64,000 nt of DNA, from contig CAIMSU010000113.1 of the NCBI GenBank assembly GCA_903844155.1, positions 1-64,000 of the forward strand, in the 5' to 3' direction. The position numbers were made by a program, and so were the translations under genes. This document shows positions 1 to 8,612 of this stretch, piece by piece; the stretch's first letter is position 1, and the number at the start of each line of letters is the position of its first letter. The notes below the pieces were generated by a model. It was not told where the DNA came from. It did not search any database and was given only the letters and a program-made list of their open reading frames with translations. The DNA comes from an uncultured Pseudomonadota bacterium. GTDB lineage: Bacteria; Myxococcota_A; UBA796; SXON01.

Positions 1-4
1 AGAT

Positions 5-35
5 GTACCAGAAATGCTCTCCGCAATTGTGGTCA
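5..35. repeat. REP element, family A (isolated copy)
   Basis: A 31-bp imperfect palindrome whose centre, TGCTCTCCGCA, and arm, TTGTGGT, match the element at 47183-47213 with few mismatches; a third, inverted copy lies at 46312-46342. The last bases supply the TGA stop of the GMC oxidoreductase gene, so the element sits directly at the 3' end of that operon. The window edge hides what lies beyond it. It is probably a dispersed REP mobilised by the RAYT at 46393-47178; that link is inferred from shared sequence. Confidence 0.75.
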
Positions 36-1559
36 GCCCAGGGCGCGCGTTGCGATGTCCATGGCCAGGGACATGATCGTGTGCTGGGGGTTGACGCCGA
101 TGTTGTCGGGGAAGATCGAGGCGTCCGCGACGTAGAGGCTGCGGCGACCGTGGACCCGGCCGGCGTCGTCGCAGACCGAGCGGCTGGGGTCCGCGCCCAT
201 GGTGCAGCCGCCGAAGAGGTGGGAGAGGATGGCGACGTAATTCTGGGGATTGAGCGGGCCGTTTGCGATGCAGTCGACGTCCTTGCGCTCGAGCGAGTAG
301 GGGAGGCCGGTGATGCCGGGGACGACGGCGCGGGCGCCGGCTGCGAAGTGGAGCTGGGCGACGCGCCACATGCCCTCGCGGAAGCCGCGCATGTCCGCTT
401 CGTCGAGGCCGTAGCGGACGACGGGGCGGCCGGTCCAGCCGACGTCCACGCGACCGGCCGTGCGCGCGCGGAGGGCGTGGACCCACATCGCGATGTGGCG
501 GTAGCCCGCGATCCGCTCCATCAACGCTTTTCCGCCGCCTGCGAGGCGGGAGATCGCCATCTCCATCGGGATGGACAGCGTCTCCAACTTCAGGCCGGGT
601 TCCTTGCGAAAGCGCGTGGAGGCCCAGCCCTGCGTGACGCCGCGGTTCATGTCGACGGGGTCATCGTAGATGCCAAAAACGCCGGTCCCGGGGTGCGCGC
701 GAAAACCAGCCCCGACGGCCTTGTGCTTGACGCCGCTCTTTTGCAGGATGACCGGGCTCCACGTCGCAGAAGCCGCGATGAACACCGCTTTTTTCGCGCG
801 CGCGTGGAAGGTTGCGCCCTTCTCCCGGCTCTGCGGATGGAGGAACCGGCCGGTCACGCCAACCGCGCGGTCACCGTCCCACACGATTCGGTCCACGGGC
901 GCGCAGGAAAGGATCGCGCCTCCAAGCGACAGGGTCTCCGGGATGTAGTTCAGGTTGGTACTCTGCTTCTTCATCGAGCTGCAGCCCTGCAGGCACTGCC
1001 CGGAGCCGATGCAGCCCTTCGCGTAGCGACGGATGATGTGCCCCTCGTAGCCGGCGGCGGCGTCGCCCTTCAGCGCCAGCTCGTTGGAGCGGCCGAGGGC
1101 GTCGGGCCCCGTTTCGGCGACACACAGCTCGCGCTCCAACTGATCCTGGTAGCTGCCGAGTCGCTCGGCGAACGTCCGGCCACCAACGGCCGTGATCCCG
1201 ACGCCGTGGTCGCGCGCCCACTCCTCGAACACGTCCGCGGGCGTGCGTACACAGATGGCCGAGTTGATGACTGTCGTGCCGCCGACCAATCGAGCCTGCA
1301 CGACGGGCCACAACGCGCGTCCCATCGTGATCGTCGACCCCCAGTCGTCCATCATGTCGCGGAGGGCGCCGTAGGTGCTGTGCGCGTAGTCGTGCGGGTC
1401 CCGCCACGGGCCGGCTTCGACGAGGAGCACGCTGGCGCCTGCGCGAGCGAGGGTCACCGCGGCCGCTGCACCGCCCGCGCCCGTCCCGACGACGACGTAG
1501 TCCGCCTCGGCCGTTACCTCGGAGCCCTTCGGTTGGTAGGCAGTGTGGTTGCGGGTCAC
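33..1559 (-). CDS. GMC-family FAD-dependent oxidoreductase
   Basis: A flavoprotein of the glucose-methanol-choline family (508 residues, normal length), which oxidises an alcohol or sterol-like substrate using FAD. The dinucleotide fold is at residues 22-33 (VVVGTGAGGAAA), followed by LLVEAG about 15 residues later. A GMC signature region with GGTTVINSAI lies near residues 90-100. The C-terminus carries HLFGGCTMG and FPDNIGVNPQHT, the region that holds the catalytic His and FAD contacts. No signal peptide is present, so it is probably cytoplasmic or peripheral at the inner membrane. The start is GTG, overlapping the stop of the 139-residue gene (GTGA), so the two are translationally coupled. 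The substrate is unknown; a lipid is plausible from the neighbours (inference). Confidence 0.9.
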   Translation of the reverse strand: MTRNHTAYQPKGSEVTAEADYVVVGTGAGGAAAAVTLARAGASVLLVEAGPWRDPHDYAHSTYGALRDMMDDWGSTITMGRALWPVVQARLVGGTTVINSAICVRTPADVFEEWARDHGVGITAVGGRTFAERLGSYQDQLERELCVAETGPDALGRSNELALKGDAAAGYEGHIIRRYAKGCIGSGQCLQGCSSMKKQSTNLNYIPETLSLGGAILSCAPVDRIVWDGDRAVGVTGRFLHPQSREKGATFHARAKKAVFIAASATWSPVILQKSGVKHKAVGAGFRAHPGTGVFGIYDDPVDMNRGVTQGWASTRFRKEPGLKLETLSIPMEMAISRLAGGGKALMERIAGYRHIAMWVHALRARTAGRVDVGWTGRPVVRYGLDEADMRGFREGMWRVAQLHFAAGARAVVPGITGLPYSLERKDVDCIANGPLNPQNYVAILSHLFGGCTMGADPSRSVCDDAGRVHGRRSLYVADASIFPDNIGVNPQHTIMSLAMDIATRALG

Positions 1560-1975
1560 GGGGCGATCGCCGGGATGTCGGCGGAAGACGCGCGGAATGT
1601 GCCCGGATCAACGGGGTAGGGGGCGACGTTCAGCAGGCGACGGACGGCGTCGTCCTGCCCCCAACACATGCACGCGTACATCTTGAGCAGGAAGACGGCC
1701 TGGCGGACGAGGTAGATGCGCGTTGCCATGATGCGCTCGGCGTGCTGATCGCGGAGGCGCTGCGGCAGCGCGAAGTGGGGCAGCGGGATGTAGACAGTCA
1801 GGACGGGCGTGAGTGTGTAGACCAGCGCGCCGAGGCAGAGGCCGAGCCAGGTCAGTCCGGTCGTCTCGCGGTGGAGACGGGCGAGGAAGGCGTCGATTCC
1901 GGTTTCCGCGAGGCCGGGCAGACCCGCGGCGGCCGGTAGCAGGTCGCACATGGTGGAGCGGATCAGCGGGGTCAT
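1556..1975 (-). CDS. Small membrane-associated protein coupled to GMC oxidoreductase
   Basis: A 139-residue protein of no family I can name. One hydrophobic segment lies at about residues 41-65 (LTWLGLCLGALVYTLTPVLT). A C-terminal helix has an unusual Met/Cys cluster (LLKMYACMCWGQDD). The ATG overlaps the stop of the metalloprotease gene (ATGA), and its own stop overlaps the GTG start of the oxidoreductase, so it is stitched between them. Small partner subunits or leader domains are known for some GMC dehydrogenases. An accessory or membrane-anchoring role for the downstream enzyme is therefore the simplest guess, from position only. The longer reading upstream of 1975 is only the shadow of the neighbouring gene. 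Confidence 0.75.
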   Translation of the reverse strand: MTPLIRSTMCDLLPAAAGLPGLAETGIDAFLARLHRETTGLTWLGLCLGALVYTLTPVLTVYIPLPHFALPQRLRDQHAERIMATRIYLVRQAVFLLKMYACMCWGQDDAVRRLLNVAPYPVDPGTFRASSADIPAIAP

Positions 1976-2664
1976 GAGGCGGCGGAGCGTAGCGCACCGT
2001 AGAGCGCGGCGACGGGGCCAAGGGTGACGCCGCTGGCGACGGCGAGCGTGAGGGCGCGGGCGGTGAACCCGACCAGACGAGGATCGACGGCCGTCGCGAG
2101 CGTGAGCAGGTACCCGGGATCCGTCCGCTGCATCGCCCAGCCGAGGCCGACGAGGAGGAGGCCGACCACCAGGGCGGGGCGCCACCACACGGATAGATCC
2201 ACGTCGGACGGGGCCATCTCTGCAGTGACCGAGAAGCCGAGCGCGAGCGCGGTCCAGAGCTGCCAGGATGCCCACGGCACCGCTCGCAACACGGGCGCGA
2301 CCCCGTCGACCGAGGTCGGCAGCGCCGGCAGGCCGCTCCACGCGTGTAGCCCCGTCAGCGCCGCGAGCCCGACAAATGCTGGTGCAACGGGTGAAAACAG
2401 GTTCGTCAGCCAGGGGCGCGCGAGTGAGGTCCACGCCGGCCCGGGCTGGACGTGCCCGCGGCCGCTCGGGTCGAACAGCGAGACGGACAAGCCCGCCACG
2501 GTGTAGCCGGTGATCAGCATGACCACGGCGTGCGCGAGCTCGTGCAGCAGGTTCCCGGGCAGCCGGACGAGGTGCTGGACCGTGCCGGCGCCGAACCGGC
2601 CGAGGAGCGGGCGGTGGACGAGGCGGCTGATGAGGAGCGCGAGGGCCGCCCACAGGACGCTCAT
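1972..2664 (-). CDS. M50B-like membrane zinc metalloprotease
   Basis: A 230-residue polytopic membrane protein with about five to six hydrophobic segments. The zinc motif HELAH (in NLLHELAHAVVMLITGY) sits inside an early membrane helix, as in M50B-like proteins. It is followed by a beta-rich stretch (VAGLSVSLFDPSGRG) also typical of that group. Family members cleave or remodel membrane proteins within the bilayer; no substrate can be named here. The start at 2664 (ATG, MSVLWAALALL) is preferred over the upstream ATG, whose extra 23 residues fall inside the preceding gene. It begins 4 bases after the acyltransferase-like gene and overlaps the next gene by ATGA, so all four genes form one operon. 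Confidence 0.75.
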   Translation of the reverse strand: MSVLWAALALLISRLVHRPLLGRFGAGTVQHLVRLPGNLLHELAHAVVMLITGYTVAGLSVSLFDPSGRGHVQPGPAWTSLARPWLTNLFSPVAPAFVGLAALTGLHAWSGLPALPTSVDGVAPVLRAVPWASWQLWTALALGFSVTAEMAPSDVDLSVWWRPALVVGLLLVGLGWAMQRTDPGYLLTLATAVDPRLVGFTARALTLAVASGVTLGPVAALYGALRSAAS

Positions 2665-2668
2665 CCGC

Positions 2669-3577
2669 TCACGCGCGGGGCCACATCGGGCCCGAGTCGA
2701 GGAACTTCGCTGGGTCTTCGAGGACTTCCACACAGCGGTCGATGCCGTACTTGGCGTTCAGGCCATCCTCGATGCGCTCGTCGTAGGTGAACCGGAGGTG
2801 CAGGATCGGTCGGACGGCGGGCACGCCCTGGTGCGGCACGACCTTGTCCTCGACCTTGCCGACCATGATGAAGAGCGGGCAGGTGCCGTACTCGAACAGG
2901 TGGTGGTAGCCCGGCGCCATTCCGAGCGAACCGAGATTGGCGACGAAGATGCTGGTATACATCGGGTCGGTCTCGATGAACCAGCCGGGAAGGAGATTGA
3001 AGTAGTCGATGGTGCCCATCGCCCAGGCGGCGACGCGCAGGACCGGTCGAGGGAACAGGTTGAAGCTGTCCATCTCCTTGTCGCCGCGCGTCTTCTTGCC
3101 GCTGCGCTCCTCGCCGATGCCGCCGTTCACGCGGGTCACGAGGTCCGCGAACGTCTCGCCGTCGGGAAACTTCAGCTTGACCGTGGAGATCTGCGCCTCG
3201 CGATCCATGCGCGCCCGCTTGAGTGAGAACGTGAGCCAGCGGGCGTTGCGCATGTACAGCCGCCGCCCGACGATGAACCGGTTCATCTTGGGCGTCTGCG
3301 CGAGGGCGATGTTGGCAGCGGCGAGCGTGAGATGGGTCATGTCCGCGCCGGTCGGCTTCACGGTCGTCAGCCAGGCGAGGAGCCGCTCGGCGTCGACGTA
3401 GGCGTCGTAGTAGACGACCGACTCCGTGCGCGTTGGCATGATGTACTGCATGATGCGGCGGAACGGGTGGATGCGCTCCAGCGTGCCGTCCGGTCGGGAC
3501 GTCTTGAGGTGGGCGAGGGCCCAAAGGGCGACGAGGACGGCGGGGACGAGCCAGACAGCGGTTGACATCTGCGCCAT
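2669..3577 (-). CDS. E2-fold (2-oxoacid dehydrogenase acyltransferase-like) protein
   Basis: A 302-residue protein with an N-terminal hydrophobic segment (residues about 5-23) followed by a domain resembling the catalytic domain of E2 acyltransferases and CAT. Landmarks are SIFVANLGSLGM and a C-terminal LRFTYDERIEDG. In true E2 enzymes the last motif is DHRxxDG with a catalytic His. Here the codon at 2777-2779 is GAG, so that position (residue 267) is Glu. There is no lipoyl or E1-binding domain. It is therefore probably not a classical acyltransferase, but a membrane-anchored relative of unknown function. It is the first gene of the four-gene cluster ending with the GMC oxidoreductase. Confidence 0.7.
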   Translation of the reverse strand: MAQMSTAVWLVPAVLVALWALAHLKTSRPDGTLERIHPFRRIMQYIMPTRTESVVYYDAYVDAERLLAWLTTVKPTGADMTHLTLAAANIALAQTPKMNRFIVGRRLYMRNARWLTFSLKRARMDREAQISTVKLKFPDGETFADLVTRVNGGIGEERSGKKTRGDKEMDSFNLFPRPVLRVAAWAMGTIDYFNLLPGWFIETDPMYTSIFVANLGSLGMAPGYHHLFEYGTCPLFIMVGKVEDKVVPHQGVPAVRPILHLRFTYDERIEDGLNAKYGIDRCVEVLEDPAKFLDSGPMWPRA

Positions 3578-3608
3578 CTAAGCCGCTGCTTGCGGGCTGG
3601 AGGGCTGG

Positions 3609-5117
3609 CTACTTCTTCGGCTTGTCCTTGGTGTCCTTCGGGTCCGCGGGCAGCAGCTTTTTCGCCGCGTCGGTGAGGGTATCCGTCGTCTTCTTCGCGT
3701 CTCCGGCCGTCTTCGCGCCCCTGGTCACGGCGTCCTTCGCGGCCTTCGCGGCATCCGTCACTTTGGATGGGTCCTGCAACGCCTTGGTCGGATCCGCGAC
3801 GATGGCCTGCACGTCGCCCACGACCTTCTTCGCGTCCTTGCCCATGACCTGGGCCTGCTTCGCCGCAGCCTTCGCGCTGTCCAGCGCAGCCTGGGCCTGC
3901 GCGACCACCTTTTGCGCGTCCTCCACCGTCATCGCCTTGACGTTCGTCAGCAGCGGGGCCCCATCGGCGAGCAGCGCGGTCACCGCGGCGCCGGGTGGCG
4001 GCCGATAGGCGGCGGATGGCTTGGGTTTCGTCGTGTGCGTCACCCCAACCTTCGCGACCTCCTCCACCGACACCGCGGCCTGCACCTTCTGCTTCTCAGG
4101 AACCTCGCCTGCGGACGCCGATTCCACCTGCACTTCGCGGGCGCGCATGTTCTGCTCGTCCATGCTCCGCTGGACGGCGGCCTCGTCGTCCGTCCCGTCA
4201 AACGTGCTTCCAAGCCGCGCGAGGGCGGGGGCGAGGCGGTGCTGCTCGGCCAGGAATTGCAGCGTGGTGACGGCTTCATCGCGCGTGCCGAGCGACCACG
4301 CCGTCTGCACGTTGTCGATGCGGTTGCAGATCCAGGCGAGGTGGAGGAAGCGGCCGGGCATCTCCGGCACGTCCAACACCCGTCGGATGCGATCGACGTT
4401 CTCGTCGCGGGCGGCGTTCGCGTTGTTGCTACCAGCCGCGGAGAGGGCCTGGAGCGGGCGGGTGAAGCCAGGGAGCAGGCCGGACGCTGAATCGGCGGGC
4501 CGGGCGCCAGCGTCGATCTCGACGAGCAGCACACCGCGCGTGCGCAGGACGTCGAGGAGCTGTTGGGCGAGGGCGGCCTGGGGTTCGGCATCGGGGCTGC
4601 CCGACGAGCCTTCGCCGGCGGTCAGGGAGAGGCGGCCGAACAGCTCGGCCAGCGTGTCGATGCCGGTGTTGTCGACGATGCCGCCGTCGAGGAGGTCGAC
4701 GGCGTCGGCCGGGCTACCTCCGGGGACGTGCACGACATCAAAGCCCCAGGGGAAGTTTGCGGAGAGCCGCGCAGCCTGTCCCCCCGTGACCCACTCCTTG
4801 CCTTGCTCGTCGTCCATCGCGCCGACGGCGTCGCCAAACAGGCCGTGTGGCAGCCGGGGCAGGCCGATGACGTAGCGACTGCCGCTGTCCACCTCCGTCG
4901 AGTTGTAGAGCACCAGCGGGCCGCCGGGCGCGGAGCCCGGTGCGTTGTCGAGGTCCGCGAGGCCAAAACGCGTGGTCCAGAGGCGGGTGAGCGCCTCTCC
5001 GCGGCTGATGTCGGGCTCAACCACCGCGCGCAGGACGGCCGCCATGAAGTCGGTGCCCATGTCGTCGACAAAACCGCTGTGCTCCAGCCAGGGCGCCTCG
5101 GCCAGCGGCGTGGCTGG
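3609..5117 (-). pseudogene. C-terminal half of amber-split patatin-like phospholipase
   Basis: In the same frame as the upstream coding sequence, separated from it only by a TAG at 5118-5120. It supplies the second half of a patatin/cPLA2-like domain. SRGEALTRLW lies about 20 residues after the ATG at 5058-5060, and LLDGGIVDNTG carries the catalytic Asp (about residue 125 from that ATG). The last 110 residues form an Ala/Lys-rich, probably helical tail (repeated AK, DAAKAAKD, ending PKK), like linker-histone tails. The ATG at 5060 has no recognisable ribosome binding site, and homologous sequence continues upstream of it to the TAG. Independent translation is therefore doubtful. The catalytic Ser lies on the other fragment. 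Confidence 0.7.
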
Positions 5118-6419
5118 CTACCCGGCGAGCTGCCCATCTACCGCCACGAAGTTGTAAAACAGCGCCTTTTGGATGGGGTTCTGCCCGAAGCGGCGCGTGG
5201 CCTCCTTCACGAGCCGGGTGGACTCGATCTGCAGCGCCTGCCCCATCGCCTTGGTCGGCACGTTCCGCCACTGATCGCGCACCGGCAGGGCGCCGTCCTT
5301 GGCGATCGCCCGCTGGAAGTAGGCGCTGGCCAGGCTGCCGCCCGAGACAGAGCTGATCAGCAGGATGTGGGAGCCGACGGTCGGCGACTTCGGGTCTTCC
5401 GTGAGGTGCGTGGCTTCCAACGCCTCATACGTGAGCGCCGCGAACAGCGCCGCGCGCGAGCCCCCGCCGCTCGCCGCGACGAGGACCACGGGGCCGTCTC
5501 CAGGCATCGCGGCGACCCGAGCGAGCATTTGCTTGTACCAGCCCTCGCTCTCGTTGGTGCTCGCCTGTCCGCCGGGGCCTGCCTGCGCGATCGTGTCGGA
5601 TGCGTCGCCGCCCATGATCGCGAGCGCGCCCGCGGCCGCAATCATGCGGATCGGCCAGGCGGTGCGGAGCGCAGCAGCGTCCACGAGCCGACCCACCACC
5701 GCAGCCAGGAACACGAGGAAGCCCACGCCCCAAACGGTGTAGGACTGCGTTCCCCAGGAGCCGTGGGACCAGATTGGCAGCGCCCAGAGGGCCTCGCCAA
5801 GGAGCGCCAGGCTGGCGACGACGATGAGGAGCCGCCCGGGCACGCGCCACCCCCAGCTCAACTGCGCCGGATCGCGGACGGCGGCCACGGGGAGGAGCGC
5901 GACCCAGGCCCCAAAGCACGCGGTCATGATGCCCGGCCACGAGCTGGCAAAGTCGGCGGTGTCGTGACGGGCGGCGATGGCCTCGGGGCCGCCGAACCAC
6001 GCAATCATCAGCCCGAGAACCATGATGAGTACGCCCACGACCCGGCGCCCGCCATCGGAGAAGCGTGCGAGGACGCCCAGGACGGCGTTGGAGAAGAACT
6101 GCGAGCGTTGCAGGGCCCAGAGTTGGACCCGGGCCAGAGGGCCGGTCGGCGGTGCGTCCGGCTGCAGCTTCGGGTCGGGCGGAATCACCACCAGGTAGAG
6201 CAGCACGTAGGCGAGCGCCATGCCGACGAACGCGGCGGTGCGCAGCAGCGTCCCGGAGGGGTCGTAGGGGTACTCGTCGAGCCCGGCCTTGGCGAGGATT
6301 GCGCCGGTCTGCGGGACAAGGAAGAGCGTGGCCAGCACGGAGCCGGTGGCGACGACAGTGGCGGCGTACGCGTTGAAGAAACGGAGGGCAGCGTTCTCGG
6401 CTGAGATGGGGGTGGGCAT
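5118..6419 (-). CDS. Membrane patatin-like phospholipase, N-terminal part (ends at in-frame TAG)
   Basis: 433 residues from the ATG at 6419 (MPTPISAENAALRFF). About seven hydrophobic segments fill residues 13-280. The first half of a patatin-like lipid acyl hydrolase follows: an oxyanion glycine loop ASGGGSRAAL (about 317-326) and the nucleophile elbow SSVSGGS with Ser about 359. The reading ends in a TAG at 5118-5120, yet the same frame continues with the rest of the domain, including the catalytic Asp. The full open frame would be 936 codons before the stop at 3609. Either the gene is inactivated by a recent nonsense change, there is a base error, or the stop is read through. Several nearby genes end in TAG, so TAG is a normal stop here. 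Confidence 0.75.
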   Translation of the reverse strand: MPTPISAENAALRFFNAYAATVVATGSVLATLFLVPQTGAILAKAGLDEYPYDPSGTLLRTAAFVGMALAYVLLYLVVIPPDPKLQPDAPPTGPLARVQLWALQRSQFFSNAVLGVLARFSDGGRRVVGVLIMVLGLMIAWFGGPEAIAARHDTADFASSWPGIMTACFGAWVALLPVAAVRDPAQLSWGWRVPGRLLIVVASLALLGEALWALPIWSHGSWGTQSYTVWGVGFLVFLAAVVGRLVDAAALRTAWPIRMIAAAGALAIMGGDASDTIAQAGPGGQASTNESEGWYKQMLARVAAMPGDGPVVLVAASGGGSRAALFAALTYEALEATHLTEDPKSPTVGSHILLISSVSGGSLASAYFQRAIAKDGALPVRDQWRNVPTKAMGQALQIESTRLVKEATRRFGQNPIQKALFYNFVAVDGQLAG

Positions 6420-6540
6420 GGCCGGGGATTGTACACATTTCGCGGCGGATTGCAGCCCCGCGGCCCCGGATTGGCGTTCGGGCGCCTGCGTCACGTGCCC
6501 CCGCGTTTCATGATAGCGCGCGCTCCCATCTGGAGTCCCC

Positions 6541-7188
6541 ATGTTCCGCCCCGCTCTCTCCGCCCTGGCCCTCGCCGTGCTGAGCTCCGGGTGCGCCGCC
6601 GGCACCGTGAAGGGAAAGGTCCAGGATGAAACGGTCCCCGGCATGTCCCAGGGCCTTTGGGCGTCGGTAGACATCGCCGGCACGCTCGGCATCGAGATCG
6701 CCACCACGAACGTGCCCAAGGCCTGCGACACGTTCACCGCAGTCTACCAGGCCCAGGCGGACGCGCTGAAACAGTACCTCCAGGACTTCAACTCCACCAA
6801 GGCTCAGGCCGCTTATGAGGCGTCTGAGCAGGACAATCTTCCCGAGGAATACTGGACGATGCAGTTCTCGGTGACGGCCGACAGCGTCGGCTCCGCCCCC
6901 GGCGACTACAAATTCAATGACCCGGGCAACTCCTTCGTTGTCAGTCACGTCACCGGCTACACGGACTGGAGCCACTACTTCAGCGACGGCACCGCGAACG
7001 CGCAGTCAACGACGAGCGCCGCCAACGCCGGCACCGGCACCATCGAGTCCATCGAGACGGACAAGGCCGCCAGCGCCGATGGCGACGCCGACATGATCGA
7101 CGAGGCCGGCGAGTCGGCCGGGTCCATCACCTTCAAGATGGACGGCGACTTCTGCCAGGGCATCAGCGACCTGCTCTCGGGGAACTAG
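6541..7188 (+). CDS. Predicted lipoprotein, unknown function
   Basis: A 215-residue protein with a lipoprotein signal (MFRPALSALALAVLSSGCA; Cys18), so an envelope lipoprotein. The mature part is acidic and rich in Asp, Ala, Thr and Ser, without a family I recognise. It contains a Cys pair (ACDTF and DFCQG) that could form a disulfide. GGAG lies 5-8 bases before the ATG. Its TAG stop shares the palindrome CTAG (7185-7188) with the TAG stop of the convergent permease gene, so the two genes meet without any spacer. Confidence 0.75.
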   Translation: MFRPALSALALAVLSSGCAAGTVKGKVQDETVPGMSQGLWASVDIAGTLGIEIATTNVPKACDTFTAVYQAQADALKQYLQDFNSTKAQAAYEASEQDNLPEEYWTMQFSVTADSVGSAPGDYKFNDPGNSFVVSHVTGYTDWSHYFSDGTANAQSTTSAANAGTGTIESIETDKAASADGDADMIDEAGESAGSITFKMDGDFCQGISDLLSGN

Positions 7189-8612
7189 CCCGCGCCAAGC
7201 TCGTCATACTCGATGGGAACTGCGCCCGTCGGATGGTCCTTCTTCACGAACTTGACGAGGAACGGGTAGAGGATCGGCCCCGTGGCGATGGCCGCGGCGG
7301 ACATCAGCATGGCGGTGGCGCCCCCATCGTCAGTCGCGGTGCTGTAGACCGCCAGGGCGAGGACGGCCGCGGGCAATGCAGTGACGACCGCGATTCCGAA
7401 CCAGCCGCCCGGAACCCGCACTGGCCGCTTCATCGTCGGCTCCTTGTACCGGAGCGCGATGAGCGCCGCGAATTCCAGCATCAACGAGGCCGAGTACACG
7501 ATGACGTCGACGACGACGAGGCTTGAGAACGCGGAGAGCGTGAAGAAGCTGTAGACGGTCGCGCAGAGGATGATCGCGACGTAGGGCGTGTCGTACTTGG
7601 GGTGGCGTTTGGTGATGAATGATGGGAGAAAGCGGTCTTCTGCCATCACGTAGGGAAGGCGGGAGATGGAGAGCATGAGCGCGTTGAAGAGCGCCGCGGC
7701 CGAGACCAGCCCGCCGATCGCCAGCCAGGTCCCAAGCCATTGGCCGCCCACCTTCGCCGCGACGGTCGGAAAATATCCCGCGGTCCAACCAGCCCAATCG
7801 GGCGAAGCCTGCAGGCCTGCGCCGACAGGCAGGAGATACGCGAGGGTGACGAGCGGGATCGTGAGCGCCAGCCCGCGCGGGAAGTTGCGGCGCGGCTCGT
7901 GGATCTCGTCCGAGACCGTCGAAAGGCCGTCCCAACCGAGGTAGTTCCACATCACGACGCACAAGCCCGTCCCGAAGCTGCCAAGGATCGTGCTGTCCTC
8001 CGGGACGAACGGCGCCCAGAACTCCGACGGGCTGGTGATCGCCGAAGACAGGCCGATGACGCCCATGACGCCAAACGGAATGAGGACGAACGCGCCGAAG
8101 TAATTGGACCACTTTCCCACGCCCTTCGCGCCCCGAATGTTCACGAAGACGAAGGTCCAGATCACGACCAGCGTCACGAGCCAGTGGGCCAGCCAGTTCT
8201 CCTCCAGGAGGTGGTTGTCGAACTGCTGCACGAGCAACGTGTTGAGATAGTCGGCGAACAACACCGGGTAGATCGCCATGTCGACGAAGCTGGTGATCCA
8301 GCTCCACCACCCCTCCTGGAACCCCCAGAAGGGGCCCAGCGCCTTCTTCACCCACGCGTAGTACCCGCCCGCCACTGGCATCGCCGTCGAGAGCTCCGCC
8401 ACCATCAACGCGGTCGGCAGGCTCCAGATGATCGGCGTCACGATGATGAGCAGCAGCGCCATGCCCGGCCCGCTCTGGCCGACGAGGTCTTCGAGTCCGT
8501 ACGCGCCGCCGGACACGGTGAAGAACATCACCATGACGAGCGGGAGCAACGTCAGTTTACGACCGGGGGAGGCTGGGAGTTGGCCCTCCTCGGGGTGCTT
8601 GGGATCGCTCAT
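7185..8612 (-). CDS. APC-superfamily amino acid/polyamine permease
   Basis: A 475-residue secondary transporter with about 12 membrane segments. TM1 carries the family unwound-helix glycine region (FFTVSGGAYGLEDLVG). The next helices contain PTALMVAELSTAMPVAGGYYAWV, the typical APC signature before TM3. Such proteins take up amino acids or polyamines by proton coupling or exchange. Its ATG overlaps the stop of the PotD-like binding-protein gene (ATGA, 8609-8612), so translation is coupled. That gives a periplasmic binding protein paired with a secondary carrier rather than an ABC permease. No ABC ATPase or ABC membrane gene is adjacent. The substrate is probably a polyamine or amino acid, inferred from both families. 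Confidence 0.9.
   Translation of the reverse strand: MSDPKHPEEGQLPASPGRKLTLLPLVMVMFFTVSGGAYGLEDLVGQSGPGMALLLIIVTPIIWSLPTALMVAELSTAMPVAGGYYAWVKKALGPFWGFQEGWWSWITSFVDMAIYPVLFADYLNTLLVQQFDNHLLEENWLAHWLVTLVVIWTFVFVNIRGAKGVGKWSNYFGAFVLIPFGVMGVIGLSSAITSPSEFWAPFVPEDSTILGSFGTGLCVVMWNYLGWDGLSTVSDEIHEPRRNFPRGLALTIPLVTLAYLLPVGAGLQASPDWAGWTAGYFPTVAAKVGGQWLGTWLAIGGLVSAAALFNALMLSISRLPYVMAEDRFLPSFITKRHPKYDTPYVAIILCATVYSFFTLSAFSSLVVVDVIVYSASLMLEFAALIALRYKEPTMKRPVRVPGGWFGIAVVTALPAAVLALAVYSTATDDGGATAMLMSAAAIATGPILYPFLVKFVKKDHPTGAVPIEYDELGAG

Noticed and set aside
3-1619. Long plus-strand open frame of 538 codons at the window start
   Set aside because: It is antisense to the GMC oxidoreductase, whose motifs are unmistakable; the translation is low-complexity Ala/Arg/Asp without motifs.
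5118-5120. TAG recoding (genome-wide alternative code)
   Set aside because: Several nearby genes end with TAG at the expected place (7186, 24930, 43232, 44163, 51801), so TAG acts as stop here.
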